Positions 25,877-35,226 of a stretch of 64,000 bases of DNA are shown one piece after another. The position numbers and the translations under genes are program-made. The stretch is taken from contig DAOPYA010000008.1 of the NCBI GenBank assembly GCA_035352635.1, forward strand, positions 3,553-67,552. The letters are read 5' to 3'. The stretch's first letter is position 1. Each line of letters starts with the position of its first letter. The notes under the pieces were generated by a model that was not told the origin of the DNA, did no database searches, and saw nothing but the letters and a program-made list of their open reading frames with translations. This DNA comes from Rifleibacterium sp035352635 (GTDB lineage: Bacteria > Muiribacteriota > Ozemobacteria > Ozemobacterales > Ozemobacteraceae).

Positions 25877-28156
25877 TTATTTAACCGGTATGCCAAGCCG
25901 GTAGCTGAACGATTGTTTCGCGGTTTTGCCACTGATTTCAATGTAGGCATTCGGTGTGGCACTCGGAAAAACATAAACGAACGATTCGCCCATGCGTTTA
26001 AGATTGCCTTTTATTTCCTGGGAACCGTCAGATACTTTTATTTGCACGCTTTCAGGTTGAACCTGGGCACCCAGATTCAGTGAAAACGCAACTTCGCCAC
26101 CGGCTTTGATGTCGGCTGAAGTCTGGGCGTGCCCGTCGATAAAATCAAAACTCTGATAAACCTTCTGCGCTTCAGCCTTCAATGAAAGGGCAAGCACGAA
26201 GGGGTCTTCTTCATCCTGGGCTGGCAGACCGTCTTTGCCAGCGCCCGGAGCTTTGCTGTTTGCGGAATTTCCTGCGAGTTTTTCGGGGTCGTTGCCGCTT
26301 GCAGCTGCGCCAGCATTATGCAGAGACTGCGCACCGTTTTCGAGGTTTTGCGCATCGGCTGGCGCGGCCAGCTCTGAGCTGGCGTCATTCAGAGCGGAGC
26401 CTTCTGTGTTGTTGTTGTCAGCGGCATCGCTACCTGCGTTGCTGTCACTGGTAGATGAGAGATTGGCGTCGCTGCCGGCAGTTTCTTCTGATGAAGACGA
26501 AGAAGAACCAGAGGTTTCGGATGAACTTGCATCGTTTTCGCCGGAAACAGATTCATTAGATGCTTCTGGGGTGTCGCCGGCCAGTGACTGGCCTGGCTGG
26601 TCGGCCTGGGCAGGCTGCTCAGAGTTGTCTGTGGCAGTATCGATGCTGCCGGGGTTGCCATCGGCAGCTGAAGACGAAGTTGAAGAAGAGCCGGAAGAAC
26701 CTTCGTTAATCGACTGATTGTCTGAACCTGAACCTGCGCTGGCGCCGGTTCTGTTTGCATTTGCCGCGTCAGGGTTTTTGGAATCAGCGGCGGCACCATT
26801 CTGCCCTGTTTGGCCGGTTGAAGCGGCATTGGCGGGGTCAGAATAGAGATCTGAAAGATCGACCTGTTGTGGCTGGCCGAAACCTGAGTGATCAACATTG
26901 TTCTGGCTTGATGCTGACGACGAAGTATCGCCTGAAGACATGTTGTTGGTGGCGCTGCCGGCCTTTGAGCCTCTCTGATTGTCGATGGTGCGGCTCTCGA
27001 AATCAACCTTGCTGACCGGAATCATGACCTGCAGTATTTTTTTCTGCTGGTTTCCGGGGGTTTTGGTGTCGGTGACAAAGACGCTGGCAGAATACTGGTC
27101 ATCAGAAGGCACGCGGAACATGTGGCGGTAGTTTTTAAGGCGTGCGGCCGAAACTGGTGCGCTATCGCCCTGATCATCAGTGACCACCATTGATACGTCT
27201 TCGGGGCGCACGTCGTCGCCCACTTCGACTGAGATTTTGATACGGGTGTCTTCGGGAATTTTGAATTTATCGAGGCGATAGTTGGCGGTAGATTCTGATG
27301 TGGTATTACCGGCAAACACTTCTTCTGAGAATTCAGTTGGATGCTGAATGACCATTCTGACCGATGGTGGCGGTAACTTGGCCGGAGCGGGGTCAACGCC
27401 GGTTTTTGGCTTCTCTGGCTCGGCGGGCTTGACCGCTGTTGCAGGTTTGGTGGCGGCGGCAGTTGTCTGGCCAGGGGTCTTTTGAGGTTCGCCAGCGGCG
27501 GGCTTGTCGGTCCCGGCAGGTGTTGTGGCTGCCGGCTGCGTCGTAGCGTCTGGATTCGCGGCTACGGCAGGTTCGGTTGGTTCGGGGGCTGGAGTTTTTG
27601 CTGTTTCGGCTGTTTCCTGGTCATCACCGGTGTTTTCATCGACGGGCGCAGCTGGCGGGGCAACAGGAGCGGGTTCCTTTTTTTTGCCGGTATTGAACTC
27701 TGCTTCGTTATAAGAATCAGAAAGAACGTATTTGCCATTCTTGAATTTGACGCTCCATTGGTAGCCAGCCGCGCCGCCGGCAAAACCTGTGGTATTGGGT
27801 GACGCTTTGCTGATCATTTCGTCTTTGAGTTTGTTGACACTCGAATTCACAGCGTTTTCCATTGATTTGCCCGCATCGGTGTCGGAGGATTTCTGACCAT
27901 CGCTCCGGGTGGTGATGCTGGTGATGTCGGGTGATGAGGCATCGCTGCCGAGGTCTTTCTGCTGTTTTTCCCAGTCTTCGTTCACACTCTTGATATGTTC
28001 TTCCATGCGTTTCTGATATTCGTCAGCACGCTTTTTGGCAGCCGACTCGGCGGCTTCGAACGATTCAAAAGTCAGATCAGCCGCAAAACAAGCTGGTTGC
28101 AGCAGACAGGCAAAAAGAAAAACCGCCAGAATGTTCTTCATGCTTGGATAATTCAT
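25877..28156 (-). CDS. Large secreted Ser/Asp/Asn-rich protein with two related beta domains
   Basis: A 759-residue exported protein I do not recognise. A signal peptide (cleavage near CFAADL, ~residue 26) leads into a charged helical stretch and a Pro/Thr/Ala-rich linker (~150-265). A beta-rich domain (~270-395) follows, then ~250 residues of Ser, Asp, Asn, Gly and Ala low complexity, and a C-terminal ~110-residue domain. The two folded domains share the same motif order (EVGDDVRPEDV and NLGAQVQPESV, a following LK, a VPS/FPS strand and a terminal IPV), suggesting duplication. The acidic linker resembles cell-wall stalks and calcium-binding spacers. The first ATG (28156) has AGGGAG upstream; a second ATG lies five codons later. 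Its terminator is inside birA. Confidence 0.72.
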   Translation of the reverse strand: MNYPSMKNILAVFLFACLLQPACFAADLTFESFEAAESAAKKRADEYQKRMEEHIKSVNEDWEKQQKDLGSDASSPDITSITTRSDGQKSSDTDAGKSMENAVNSSVNKLKDEMISKASPNTTGFAGGAAGYQWSVKFKNGKYVLSDSYNEAEFNTGKKKEPAPVAPPAAPVDENTGDDQETAETAKTPAPEPTEPAVAANPDATTQPAATTPAGTDKPAAGEPQKTPGQTTAAATKPATAVKPAEPEKPKTGVDPAPAKLPPPSVRMVIQHPTEFSEEVFAGNTTSESTANYRLDKFKIPEDTRIKISVEVGDDVRPEDVSMVVTDDQGDSAPVSAARLKNYRHMFRVPSDDQYSASVFVTDTKTPGNQQKKILQVMIPVSKVDFESRTIDNQRGSKAGSATNNMSSGDTSSSASSQNNVDHSGFGQPQQVDLSDLYSDPANAASTGQTGQNGAAADSKNPDAANANRTGASAGSGSDNQSINEGSSGSSSTSSSAADGNPGSIDTATDNSEQPAQADQPGQSLAGDTPEASNESVSGENDASSSETSGSSSSSSEETAGSDANLSSTSDSNAGSDAADNNNTEGSALNDASSELAAPADAQNLENGAQSLHNAGAAASGNDPEKLAGNSANSKAPGAGKDGLPAQDEEDPFVLALSLKAEAQKVYQSFDFIDGHAQTSADIKAGGEVAFSLNLGAQVQPESVQIKVSDGSQEIKGNLKRMGESFVYVFPSATPNAYIEISGKTAKQSFSYRLGIPVK

Positions 28157-28176
28157 CTCTTTTTCTCCCTGGTATG

Positions 28177-28258
28177 GTTAGTCAATAACCATTAAAACTT
28201 TCGAGTCCGTAACTTGCAAAATTCTTTGTTTTTGCGATAGCCCTTAGTATTGACTAAC
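28177..28258. repeat. Separated 11-bp inverted repeat, putative operator pair
   Basis: GTTAGTCAATA at 28177-28187 is matched exactly in inverted orientation by TATTGACTAAC at 28248-28258, with 60 bases between. The first copy covers the predicted transcription start of the Ser/Asp-rich gene and the second lies upstream of its -35 box, an arrangement that suits a looping regulator. Confidence 0.55.
28191..28219 (-). promoter_or_regulatory. Promoter of the Ser/Asp-rich secreted protein gene
   Basis: Minus-strand TTGCAA (28219-28214) and TTTAAT (28196-28191) with a 17-base spacer. The predicted start near 28184 gives a leader of about 28 bases. Confidence 0.55.
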
Positions 28259-28571
28259 ATCACCGGTCAGCCGCTAAATTGTTCTCATTTAACAGGGGGG
28301 GCAGACCATCGCAAAGTTGTTAAATATTGCAAATACCTCTTTTTATCAGGATACCTTATCAGCCACAAAAATAACAACTATTGACCTGCCGCTCTCTGGG
28401 AGCGCGTTTGATTGGTTGTGCTCCGGCGGCTTCACATCTATTTGTCAGACTTTTCTGTGGTACAACACCTCAATGATTAAACGTTTTATGGCATGAAAAA
28501 GTTTCATTTTTTTTCGCACGCTATTCTGTTATTATTTCCTAAGTCTATTAATAAAAACGGTGGATCAGAAA

Positions 28572-29036
28572 ATGAATCAGGAATTTGAAAGCAAGCTGAT
28601 CTCCTGTCGGGTTTGTGGCGTTATAATGGTCAAACTGGCACGGGATGTCTGTCCTAAATGTTTTAAAGAAGAAGAAGAGTCATTTCAGAAAGTTAAGAAT
28701 TTTCTCAGAACCAACCCCGGAGCCTCGGTTGAGCAGGTGGCAAAAAATGCCGGGTGTCCTGCTGACCAGGTGCAGGCTTTTATTAATTCCGGGCGTCTTG
28801 AGAGAGTTGGTCTCCGAAAAGTTGCGCACCCATGCCAGTTATGTCAAAAAATTATCTATGAAGGGGTCATGTGCCCTGAATGCAAAAAAGACCTTAAAGA
28901 TCAGGTCAGAACCCTTTCTGAAGCGCCGCCCCCCCAGGAAAAACCCTCAAGAAGCCCGGGAGGCACGGATGGTCCCAGTTCCGACAAAAAGAAATTTGAC
29001 GATGACCCCGGGCATGTTGGCAAGAGAAAAAATTGA
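28572..29036 (+). CDS. Double zinc-ribbon protein, YvyF/TIGR03826 (flagellar operon protein) family
   Basis: A 154-residue protein with two zinc-binding segments: CRVCGVIMVKLARDVCPKC (~11-30) and CQLCQKIIYEGVMCPEC (~91-107). Between them is a helical MerR-like segment (LRTNPGASVEQVAKNAGC, then VQAFINSGRL). This order matches the YvyF family, found in flagellar operons of Firmicutes as a regulator. No flagellar gene lies in this window, so it may have another role. GGTGGA seven bases before the ATG at 28572 supports that start; a GTG at 28560 would add four residues. The C-terminal 40 residues are charged and disordered. Confidence 0.72.
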   Translation: MNQEFESKLISCRVCGVIMVKLARDVCPKCFKEEEESFQKVKNFLRTNPGASVEQVAKNAGCPADQVQAFINSGRLERVGLRKVAHPCQLCQKIIYEGVMCPECKKDLKDQVRTLSEAPPPQEKPSRSPGGTDGPSSDKKKFDDDPGHVGKRKN

Positions 29037-29152
29037 TTGAATGTTAGCTTCGATGTGTTGCATAGATTCTGACACTATGCTAGACTTTCGTGATTTAGAA
29101 CACATATGATTGAACCGGCTGAAAACTCTGTCTTCAGCCATGCATCCGGGTC

Positions 29153-29180
29153 TTGACCTTAGTATGTTGAATTGTAATCT
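29153..29180 (+). promoter_or_regulatory. Promoter of the coiled-coil/zinc-ribbon gene
   Basis: TTGACC at 29153-29158 and TAATCT at 29175-29180 with a 16-base spacer; the start near 29187 leaves a short leader containing AGGGAG before the ATG at 29203. This could head the transcript running into valS. Confidence 0.5.
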
Positions 29181-29202
29181 GTATTGATTTTAGGGAGCCC
29201 TT

Positions 29203-31287
29203 ATGAATCCAGAAGCCAACGGAGAAATCAGTAACGAATTCTTCAAAAAGTTGAATCAGCAGATTGTTCAGAAGGACAATCTGATCAAGTTACTGCAGCT
29301 CCAGATCAGAAACCTCAAAACTCAGATAGAAGCCGGTGGTGCCGGTTCCGAAGAGCTTGACCATTTAAAAAAGGCTCTTGAAGAAAAAGCTTCCGAGGCA
29401 GACAGGCTTCTGACTGAACTGAGTTCTCAGAAATCTCAGTTTGGCGAACTTGAACTGCAGAAGGATGAACAGATCAAAGCTCTGAGCCAGATGCTCGAGC
29501 AGCATCAGGCTTCCTCAAGTACAGTTGCTGATGTGGTCGATGACCCGAGAATCCCTGAACTCGAGCAGATTGTTTCGACTATGCGCGAAGAACTCGCGGC
29601 TGCAAACCAGAATGCCGAGATGTTCAAGGCTCAGCTTCAGGCATCTGAGCAGGCACTGGCAGCTTTAAAAGATATTCCGGCTCAGAGTAACCCTTCGCCA
29701 GAACTTCAGTCAGCCCTGGTTGCTGCTCAAGCCGAAATTTTAAGCCTGAATGCCACCGTCGAAAATCTTAAAAAGAATCTGGCCGAGCGAGAGGCTGTCG
29801 CTGCAATGCCAGTCAATGACCCCGAACTTGAAATTCGGCAGAATCGCATTCTTGAGCTTGAACAGGATGTCGCGAATCTGCGCAATATTATCACCGAAAA
29901 TGAAGAAGTGGCCAAAGCATCGGCAGGTGGTGCAGCCGCCTCAGAAGCCCTGGCCAGAGCGCAGGCCGAAATCGTCAGCCTGAATGCCGCCATGGCAGAT
30001 ATGAAAAGCAGCCCGGTTGTGTCAGCCGCCATCACTGATGAACTCGAACATCTGCGCCAGGAAAATTCACGGATCGCCGAGCTGAAAAATGAGCTGAGCC
30101 GGGTTTCTGCTGATGCTTCGGGTTATACTGAAGCCGCCATGAAGGTTACGGCGCTTGAAGCCGAACGCGAACACCTTGCCAACGAACTTGAGCGCCTCAA
30201 AATCGCCGGCGCCGATTCTGGCCAGATCGATGCTCTCAAACTCGAAATTGCCAGATTACGCGAGATTGATCGGTTGCGTGAAGACGAACTTGCCCGCCTC
30301 AGGGTATCTATTGAAGCTCGCCAGGATGACAGCATGAGCGATCCGGCGGTGCGCGAAGAGGTCGAACAGCTGACCCGCCAGGTTGCCGATCAGTTGCTTG
30401 CCATTCAAAATTTTGAAGGCATGATCAGCAAGACCCGCAGCCAGATTGAACAGAAAGACAAAGAAATCGAAGTGCTGCGCGGCCGACTCGGCAGTGGTGC
30501 TACCCCCGCAGCAACCTCGGTGATTCCGGTCACCGGCGAAAGCGAAATTATCACCAGCTTCATCGATTTTTTCGACGGACTCGATTCACTGTTGAACAAG
30601 AATCCGCTGCCTGAGCTGCAATCATTGCATCAAAAACTGCTCGACCGCCTGATTATTCCTAACCAGATTACTTATATGCAGGTTATTTCAGAAGAATTTA
30701 ACCCCGACATGCATTCTGCCACTGATTACTTCCGCTCAAGCAAATTTCCCGAGCGCTGTATCGTTTTCGAGGTCGAAAAGGGTTACCGCAAGGGCGATCT
30801 GGTGATCAAAAAATCCAAAGTCTGGGTGGTGCAGAATCTTTATAACTGCATGGCCTGCGGCGCCGCCCAGGGCAATTCCGACAGTCGTTTCTGCCACTTG
30901 TGCGGTGCCAAGATTGTTGCACCAAATGGCCTGCCGGTCGATAGTCTGCCTGAATTCGAACCAACGCCGACCACCTATCAGAGATTTGCCGAACGCATGC
31001 TTGCCAGCAACGACCAGCAAAAAGCCAGGGAATACATTCTCGCAGGTCTTGAGCTTGATTCGAATTTTGTGCCGCTCATGGTGCGGCTTGCAGATATCAT
31101 GACCGCCGATTCGCAGTTCGAAGAAGCCATGGAACTCCTCAACAAGTCATATAGCCTCAAACCAGACCAGAGAACCATGGAAAAAATCAAATCACTTGAA
31201 ACGAAGCTGAGTATTTTCAAACAGGCCAAGAACCTCAAACTTTCGGCTGAAGAATTTGAAAAACTGCTGCACCTCATTCAGAAGTAA
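29203..31287 (+). CDS. Coiled-coil protein with zinc ribbon and C-terminal TPR
   Basis: A 694-residue cytosolic protein of unknown function. Residues ~8-430 are a long, Glu/Leu/Ala-rich coiled coil with repeated ALARAQAEIVSLNA-like segments. A ~115-residue globular part follows, then a zinc ribbon CMACGAAQGNSDSRFCHLCG (~548-567). The end (~585-685) is a TPR-like helical region (YILAGLELDSNFVPLMVRL). AGGGAG lies just before the ATG. The valS gene begins 15 bases downstream with no terminator between, so the two are probably cotranscribed. Long coiled coils of this type are often structural or tethering proteins; nothing here allows a closer call. Confidence 0.7.
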   Translation: MNPEANGEISNEFFKKLNQQIVQKDNLIKLLQLQIRNLKTQIEAGGAGSEELDHLKKALEEKASEADRLLTELSSQKSQFGELELQKDEQIKALSQMLEQHQASSSTVADVVDDPRIPELEQIVSTMREELAAANQNAEMFKAQLQASEQALAALKDIPAQSNPSPELQSALVAAQAEILSLNATVENLKKNLAEREAVAAMPVNDPELEIRQNRILELEQDVANLRNIITENEEVAKASAGGAAASEALARAQAEIVSLNAAMADMKSSPVVSAAITDELEHLRQENSRIAELKNELSRVSADASGYTEAAMKVTALEAEREHLANELERLKIAGADSGQIDALKLEIARLREIDRLREDELARLRVSIEARQDDSMSDPAVREEVEQLTRQVADQLLAIQNFEGMISKTRSQIEQKDKEIEVLRGRLGSGATPAATSVIPVTGESEIITSFIDFFDGLDSLLNKNPLPELQSLHQKLLDRLIIPNQITYMQVISEEFNPDMHSATDYFRSSKFPERCIVFEVEKGYRKGDLVIKKSKVWVVQNLYNCMACGAAQGNSDSRFCHLCGAKIVAPNGLPVDSLPEFEPTPTTYQRFAERMLASNDQQKAREYILAGLELDSNFVPLMVRLADIMTADSQFEEAMELLNKSYSLKPDQRTMEKIKSLETKLSIFKQAKNLKLSAEEFEKLLHLIQK

Positions 31288-31301
31288 TCAAAGGTTAATT
31301 T

Positions 31302-33971
31302 ATGTCACAGAATAATGCTTCAGAGCTTCTGCCAAAAGCCTATGAACCGGCCGAAGTCGAAAACTCGATCTACAGCAAATGGGAAACCGCCGGATGTTTC
31401 CATGGCAGCGAAAAATCGGCCCGGCCGAAATACACGATCGTAATTCCGCCGCCGAACGTAACTGGTATGCTTACCATGGGGCATGTTCTTAACAACACCC
31501 TCCAGGACATCCTGATCCGCTACCAGAGAATGCAGGGCTGTGAAGCAATGTGGCTCCCGGGCACTGACCACGCCGGCATTGCCACTCAGAATGTCGTTGA
31601 AAAGGCTCTGGCAAAAGAAAAGATTTCCCGCCATGATCTCGGCCGCGAAAAATTTCTCGACCGCGTCTGGACCTGGAAAGAAAAATACGGCGGCATTATT
31701 CTCAGCCAGCTGAAGAAACTGGGCTGTTCATGCGACTGGGAACGCGAGCGCTTTACCATGGATGAAGGTCTCAGCGATGCCGTTAAAATGGCCTTTGTCA
31801 AACTGCACCAGGATGGCCTGATCTACAAGGGCAAATATATAATCAACTGGTGCCCGCGCTGTCGAACAGCTCTTTCTGATGAAGAAAAGATCCCTGAAGA
31901 TACCAGCGGCTCACTGTGGTATATTCGCTACCCCCGCCAGGACGGCAAAGGCCATGTTATCGTTGCCACGACCCGCCCTGAAACGATGCTTGGCGATACA
32001 GCCGTTGCTGTTAATCCGCAAGATGAACGATTTGCTGACATTATCGGCCAGAAACTGGTTTTGCCGTTTATCGGCCGCGAAATCCCGGTTATCGTCGATG
32101 ATTATGTTGATAAAGCCTTCGGAACCGGCGCCGTAAAGATTACGCCCGCCCATGACCCGAATGACTTCGAGCTTGGCCGCCGCCACAACCTTGAACAGGT
32201 TATCGTCATGGACGAAGCCGGTATTATGAACGAAAAAGCCGGTAAATTTGCCGGGCTTGATCGTTTTGAAGCCCGCAAAGCCATTGTAGCAGAGCTTGAA
32301 GAACTTGGTCTGATCGAAAAAATTGAAGACCATCAACTGGCCGTCGGTCATTGCGAACGCTGCAAAACGATTATTGAACCCTATCTTTCTGATCAGTGGT
32401 TCGTCAAAATGAAACCCCTGGCTGAAAAAGCCATTGAGGCTGTCAAGAACGGCAAACTGCGCTTTACGCCCAATCGCTGGGTCGGCGTTTACCTCCACTG
32501 GATGGAAAACATCCGGGACTGGTGCATCAGCCGCCAGTTGTGGTGGGGTCATCGTATTCCGGCCTACACGTGCAGCTCATGCCGCCATGTAATGGTGGCT
32601 GCCGATCAACCAGATAAGTGCAGCAAATGCGGCGCAACCCAGGGCATCAATCAAGATGAAGACGTGCTCGACACCTGGTTTTCTTCGTGGCTCTGGCCGT
32701 TTTCAACCATGGGCTGGCCTGAAACTACCGAGACTCTGCGGCGTTTTTATCCGACCGACACGCTGGTTACCGGCCCTGATATCATCTTTTTCTGGGTTGC
32801 CAGAATGGTGATGGCCGGCTATTACTTTCTCGGCGAGTGCCCGTTCCATGATGTTTACTTCACCAGTATCGTCAGGGATATGAAAGGCCGGAAAATGAGC
32901 AAGTCGCTTGGCAATTCACCTGATCCTCTTGAGATCATTGCCAAATACGGGGCTGACGCGTTGCGTTACACGGTTATTTCTCTGGCACCGGTCGGCCAGG
33001 ACATCAGGTTTGCCGAAAACAAGGTTGAAATTGGCCGCAATTTTGCCAACAAGCTCTGGAATGCCTCACGTTTCGTGTTGATGAACCTGGATGGCTCTAA
33101 CTGCTCTACTAAAGCCAGTTTGCCGCCGGTCGAAAAACTTGGTCAGATCGATCGCTGGATTCTTTCCCGCATGAATTACGCCATTGATCAGGTGCGTGCC
33201 AATCTGGCCGAGGGCAATTTCCGTTTCAACGATGCGTTGAAATGCGCTTATGAATTTATCTGGAACGATTTCTGTGACTGGTATATTGAAATGAGCAAAT
33301 CAGTGCTCTTTGGCAAAGATGCTGAGCGCAAAGCTATTCTGTTGCAGGTTCTTCTGACCTGCCTCGACAATGCCCTGCGCATTTTGCACCCGTTTATGCC
33401 GTTTGTCACTGAAGAAATATGGCAGAAGCTGCCTGGTAATCAGGGCTTTCTCATGCAGAGCAGTTTTCCTGTGTGTGATGCTGCGCTGGTCAACACGCCG
33501 CTTGAGCAGGAAATCTCTGAACTCATGGAAGCAGTGCGGGTCATCCGCAATCTAAGGGCTTCGGCGAATGTTTCACCTGCCAGAAAAGTTACAGTGCGGG
33601 TGGTTAATAACCCCGGTCTCAGCGAGGCATTTCGGCACCACGAGGCGATGCTTCGCTCTCTGGCCGGCATTGAAAACTTTTCGATCGTTGACAGCAAGCC
33701 TGCCGGCCATCTGGTCGGCCTGCTGAACACGACTGAAGTATGCCTTGATCTTGCAGGCGTTATCGATGTGCAGGCTGAGCTTGCCAGGGTTGAGAACGAA
33801 CTGGCCAAGGTCGAAAAAGAAATGGCAAAGATTTCGGTAAAGCTCGAAAACGAAGCTTTCGTCAGTAAAGCCCCGGTTGAAGTGGTTGACAAGATTCGTG
33901 AAGGCATTGAAGCTTATCAGCAACAGATTGTCAAACTTCAGCAATATCAGAAAGATCTCAGGTGCATCTGA
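31302..33971 (+). CDS. valS: Valine--tRNA ligase
   Basis: An 889-residue class I synthetase. The HIGH box is PPPNVTGMLTMGH (~49-61) and the KMSKS box is KGRKMSKSLGNSPDP (~531). The CP1 editing domain has LWYIRYP and ATTRPETMLGDTAVAV, with editing Thr/Asp motifs. Zinc-type Cys pairs occur at CPRC and later CSSC...CSKC. The C-terminal ~90 residues form the coiled-coil tRNA arm typical of ValRS. The HIGH box His-Ile-Gly-His reads Thr-Met-Gly-His, a variant known in ValRS. Start codon 31302 has only a weak AAAGG upstream. It ends in a one-base overlap with tyrS. Confidence 0.97.
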   Translation: MSQNNASELLPKAYEPAEVENSIYSKWETAGCFHGSEKSARPKYTIVIPPPNVTGMLTMGHVLNNTLQDILIRYQRMQGCEAMWLPGTDHAGIATQNVVEKALAKEKISRHDLGREKFLDRVWTWKEKYGGIILSQLKKLGCSCDWERERFTMDEGLSDAVKMAFVKLHQDGLIYKGKYIINWCPRCRTALSDEEKIPEDTSGSLWYIRYPRQDGKGHVIVATTRPETMLGDTAVAVNPQDERFADIIGQKLVLPFIGREIPVIVDDYVDKAFGTGAVKITPAHDPNDFELGRRHNLEQVIVMDEAGIMNEKAGKFAGLDRFEARKAIVAELEELGLIEKIEDHQLAVGHCERCKTIIEPYLSDQWFVKMKPLAEKAIEAVKNGKLRFTPNRWVGVYLHWMENIRDWCISRQLWWGHRIPAYTCSSCRHVMVAADQPDKCSKCGATQGINQDEDVLDTWFSSWLWPFSTMGWPETTETLRRFYPTDTLVTGPDIIFFWVARMVMAGYYFLGECPFHDVYFTSIVRDMKGRKMSKSLGNSPDPLEIIAKYGADALRYTVISLAPVGQDIRFAENKVEIGRNFANKLWNASRFVLMNLDGSNCSTKASLPPVEKLGQIDRWILSRMNYAIDQVRANLAEGNFRFNDALKCAYEFIWNDFCDWYIEMSKSVLFGKDAERKAILLQVLLTCLDNALRILHPFMPFVTEEIWQKLPGNQGFLMQSSFPVCDAALVNTPLEQEISELMEAVRVIRNLRASANVSPARKVTVRVVNNPGLSEAFRHHEAMLRSLAGIENFSIVDSKPAGHLVGLLNTTEVCLDLAGVIDVQAELARVENELAKVEKEMAKISVKLENEAFVSKAPVEVVDKIREGIEAYQQQIVKLQQYQKDLRCI

Positions 33972-35200
33972 TGGTAAAATTCAACGCAACTCCGGCAGAA
34001 CAACTCGAAATCGTTGCCTGTGGGACTGCCGATCTTGTTTCAAAAGAAGAACTGCTGAAAAAATTCGAAAAATCCTATGCAACGGGCAAACCACTGGTAA
34101 TCAAATTTGGTGCCGATCCTTCCGCACCCGACATCCATCTCGGTCATACGGTCGTGTTGCAGAAACTGCGGCAATTTCAGGCCCTCGGGCATGATGTTGT
34201 TTTTCTGATTGGCGACTTTACCGGCAGAATCGGTGACCCGAGTGGCAAGAAGAAGACCCGGCCGGCCCTTTCCGAAGAAGAGGTTATGGCGAATGCCGAA
34301 ACCTACAAGGCGCAGGTTGCCAAAATTCTCGATCTCGACAAAGCCCGGGTGGTTTTTAATTCAGAGTGGCTTTCGAAGATGACTTTTGTCGATGTTCTCA
34401 AGCTTTCGTCGCAATATACCGTGGCCCGCATGCTTGAGCGCGATGATTTTGAGAAACGTTTCAAGAATCAGGTGCCGATCAGTGTTGTTGAATTCATGTA
34501 TCCGCTCATGCAGGGTTACGATTCGGTCGCTCTTCATTCAGACGTGGAGCTTGGTGGCGTCGATCAGACTTTTAACCTGCTGGTTGGGCGTGAACTTCAG
34601 CGTGCTTACGGGCAGGCCCCGCAGGTCACCCTGACCATGCCGATTCTCGAGGGTCTCGATGGCAAGGAAAAAATGTCCAAGAGTCTTGGCAACTACGTTG
34701 GCATTAATGAGTCGGCGGCTCAGATTTATGGCAAGCTGCTCTCGATACCCGATGAACTGATGATCAAATATTACGAACTGCTGACTGATCTGGCGATTGC
34801 CGATCTCAAAGCGGTTCGCGAGCAGATACCAACGCAGCCGAAGGCCGTTAAGATGCGACTGGCCCGGCAGATTGCCGCTCAATATCATGGCGAGGCGGCA
34901 GCTGCGGCTGCTGAAGCTGAGTTTGAGAAGATGTTCGGCAAAACTGGTGATGGTATGCCTGATAATATAGAAGAGTCTTCGATTGCTGCACCGGCCGAAG
35001 GTCTGCCGTTGATCAAGATTCTTACCTTGGCCGGCCTGGCTGAAAGTGGTGGTGAGGCACGCCGTCTGCTGCAACAGGGCGGCATCAAGATCGACCAGGA
35101 AAAGGAAACTGACGGTCAGAAAATGTTCAAGCCGGGTGCCGCTTTTATTGTGCAGGCCGGCAAGCGAAAATTCAAGAAAATCAGTTTGCAGCCCGAATAA
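33971..35200 (+). CDS. tyrS: Tyrosine--tRNA ligase
   Basis: A 409-residue class I synthetase with IKFGADPSAPDIHLGH (HIGH box, ~45-59), the tyrosine-binding QGYDSVALHSDVELGGVDQT, and KEKMSKSLGN (~233). A C-terminal S4 RNA-binding domain (~345-405) begins at LPLIKILTLAGLAESGGEARRLL. Length and the longer spacing between motifs place it in the TyrZ-like group rather than the E. coli TyrS group. The ATG at 33971 overlaps the last base of the valS stop (TGATG); an upstream in-frame GTG would add three residues. It is followed 26 bases later by thrS. Confidence 0.97.
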   Translation: MVKFNATPAEQLEIVACGTADLVSKEELLKKFEKSYATGKPLVIKFGADPSAPDIHLGHTVVLQKLRQFQALGHDVVFLIGDFTGRIGDPSGKKKTRPALSEEEVMANAETYKAQVAKILDLDKARVVFNSEWLSKMTFVDVLKLSSQYTVARMLERDDFEKRFKNQVPISVVEFMYPLMQGYDSVALHSDVELGGVDQTFNLLVGRELQRAYGQAPQVTLTMPILEGLDGKEKMSKSLGNYVGINESAAQIYGKLLSIPDELMIKYYELLTDLAIADLKAVREQIPTQPKAVKMRLARQIAAQYHGEAAAAAAEAEFEKMFGKTGDGMPDNIEESSIAAPAEGLPLIKILTLAGLAESGGEARRLLQQGGIKIDQEKETDGQKMFKPGAAFIVQAGKRKFKKISLQPE

Positions 35201-35226
35201 ACGGGCCAGAAAATAAGGAGACCATA

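Larger units (their letters stand above)
28157..28559 (+). other. 403-base intergenic region between divergent genes
   Basis: No gene is supported here. It holds a minus-strand promoter, an 11-bp inverted repeat pair (both listed separately) and AT-rich sequence. A GCTC-loop-GGAGC hairpin lies near 28390. The AT-rich stretch 28493-28514 has a short ATGAAA/TTTCAT hairpin followed by eight T's. No convincing plus-strand promoter for the gene at 28572 was found. Confidence 0.5.

Noticed and set aside
26389..27006. Open frames on both strands inside the Ser/Asp-rich gene
   Set aside because: Low-complexity coding sequence of repeated codons leaves all frames open; only the long secreted frame has a signal peptide, ribosome site and promoter.
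28493..28514. ATGAAA/TTTCAT hairpin followed by eight T's
   Set aside because: The stem is only six A/T-rich pairs and no plus-strand gene ends just upstream, so a terminator is not supported.
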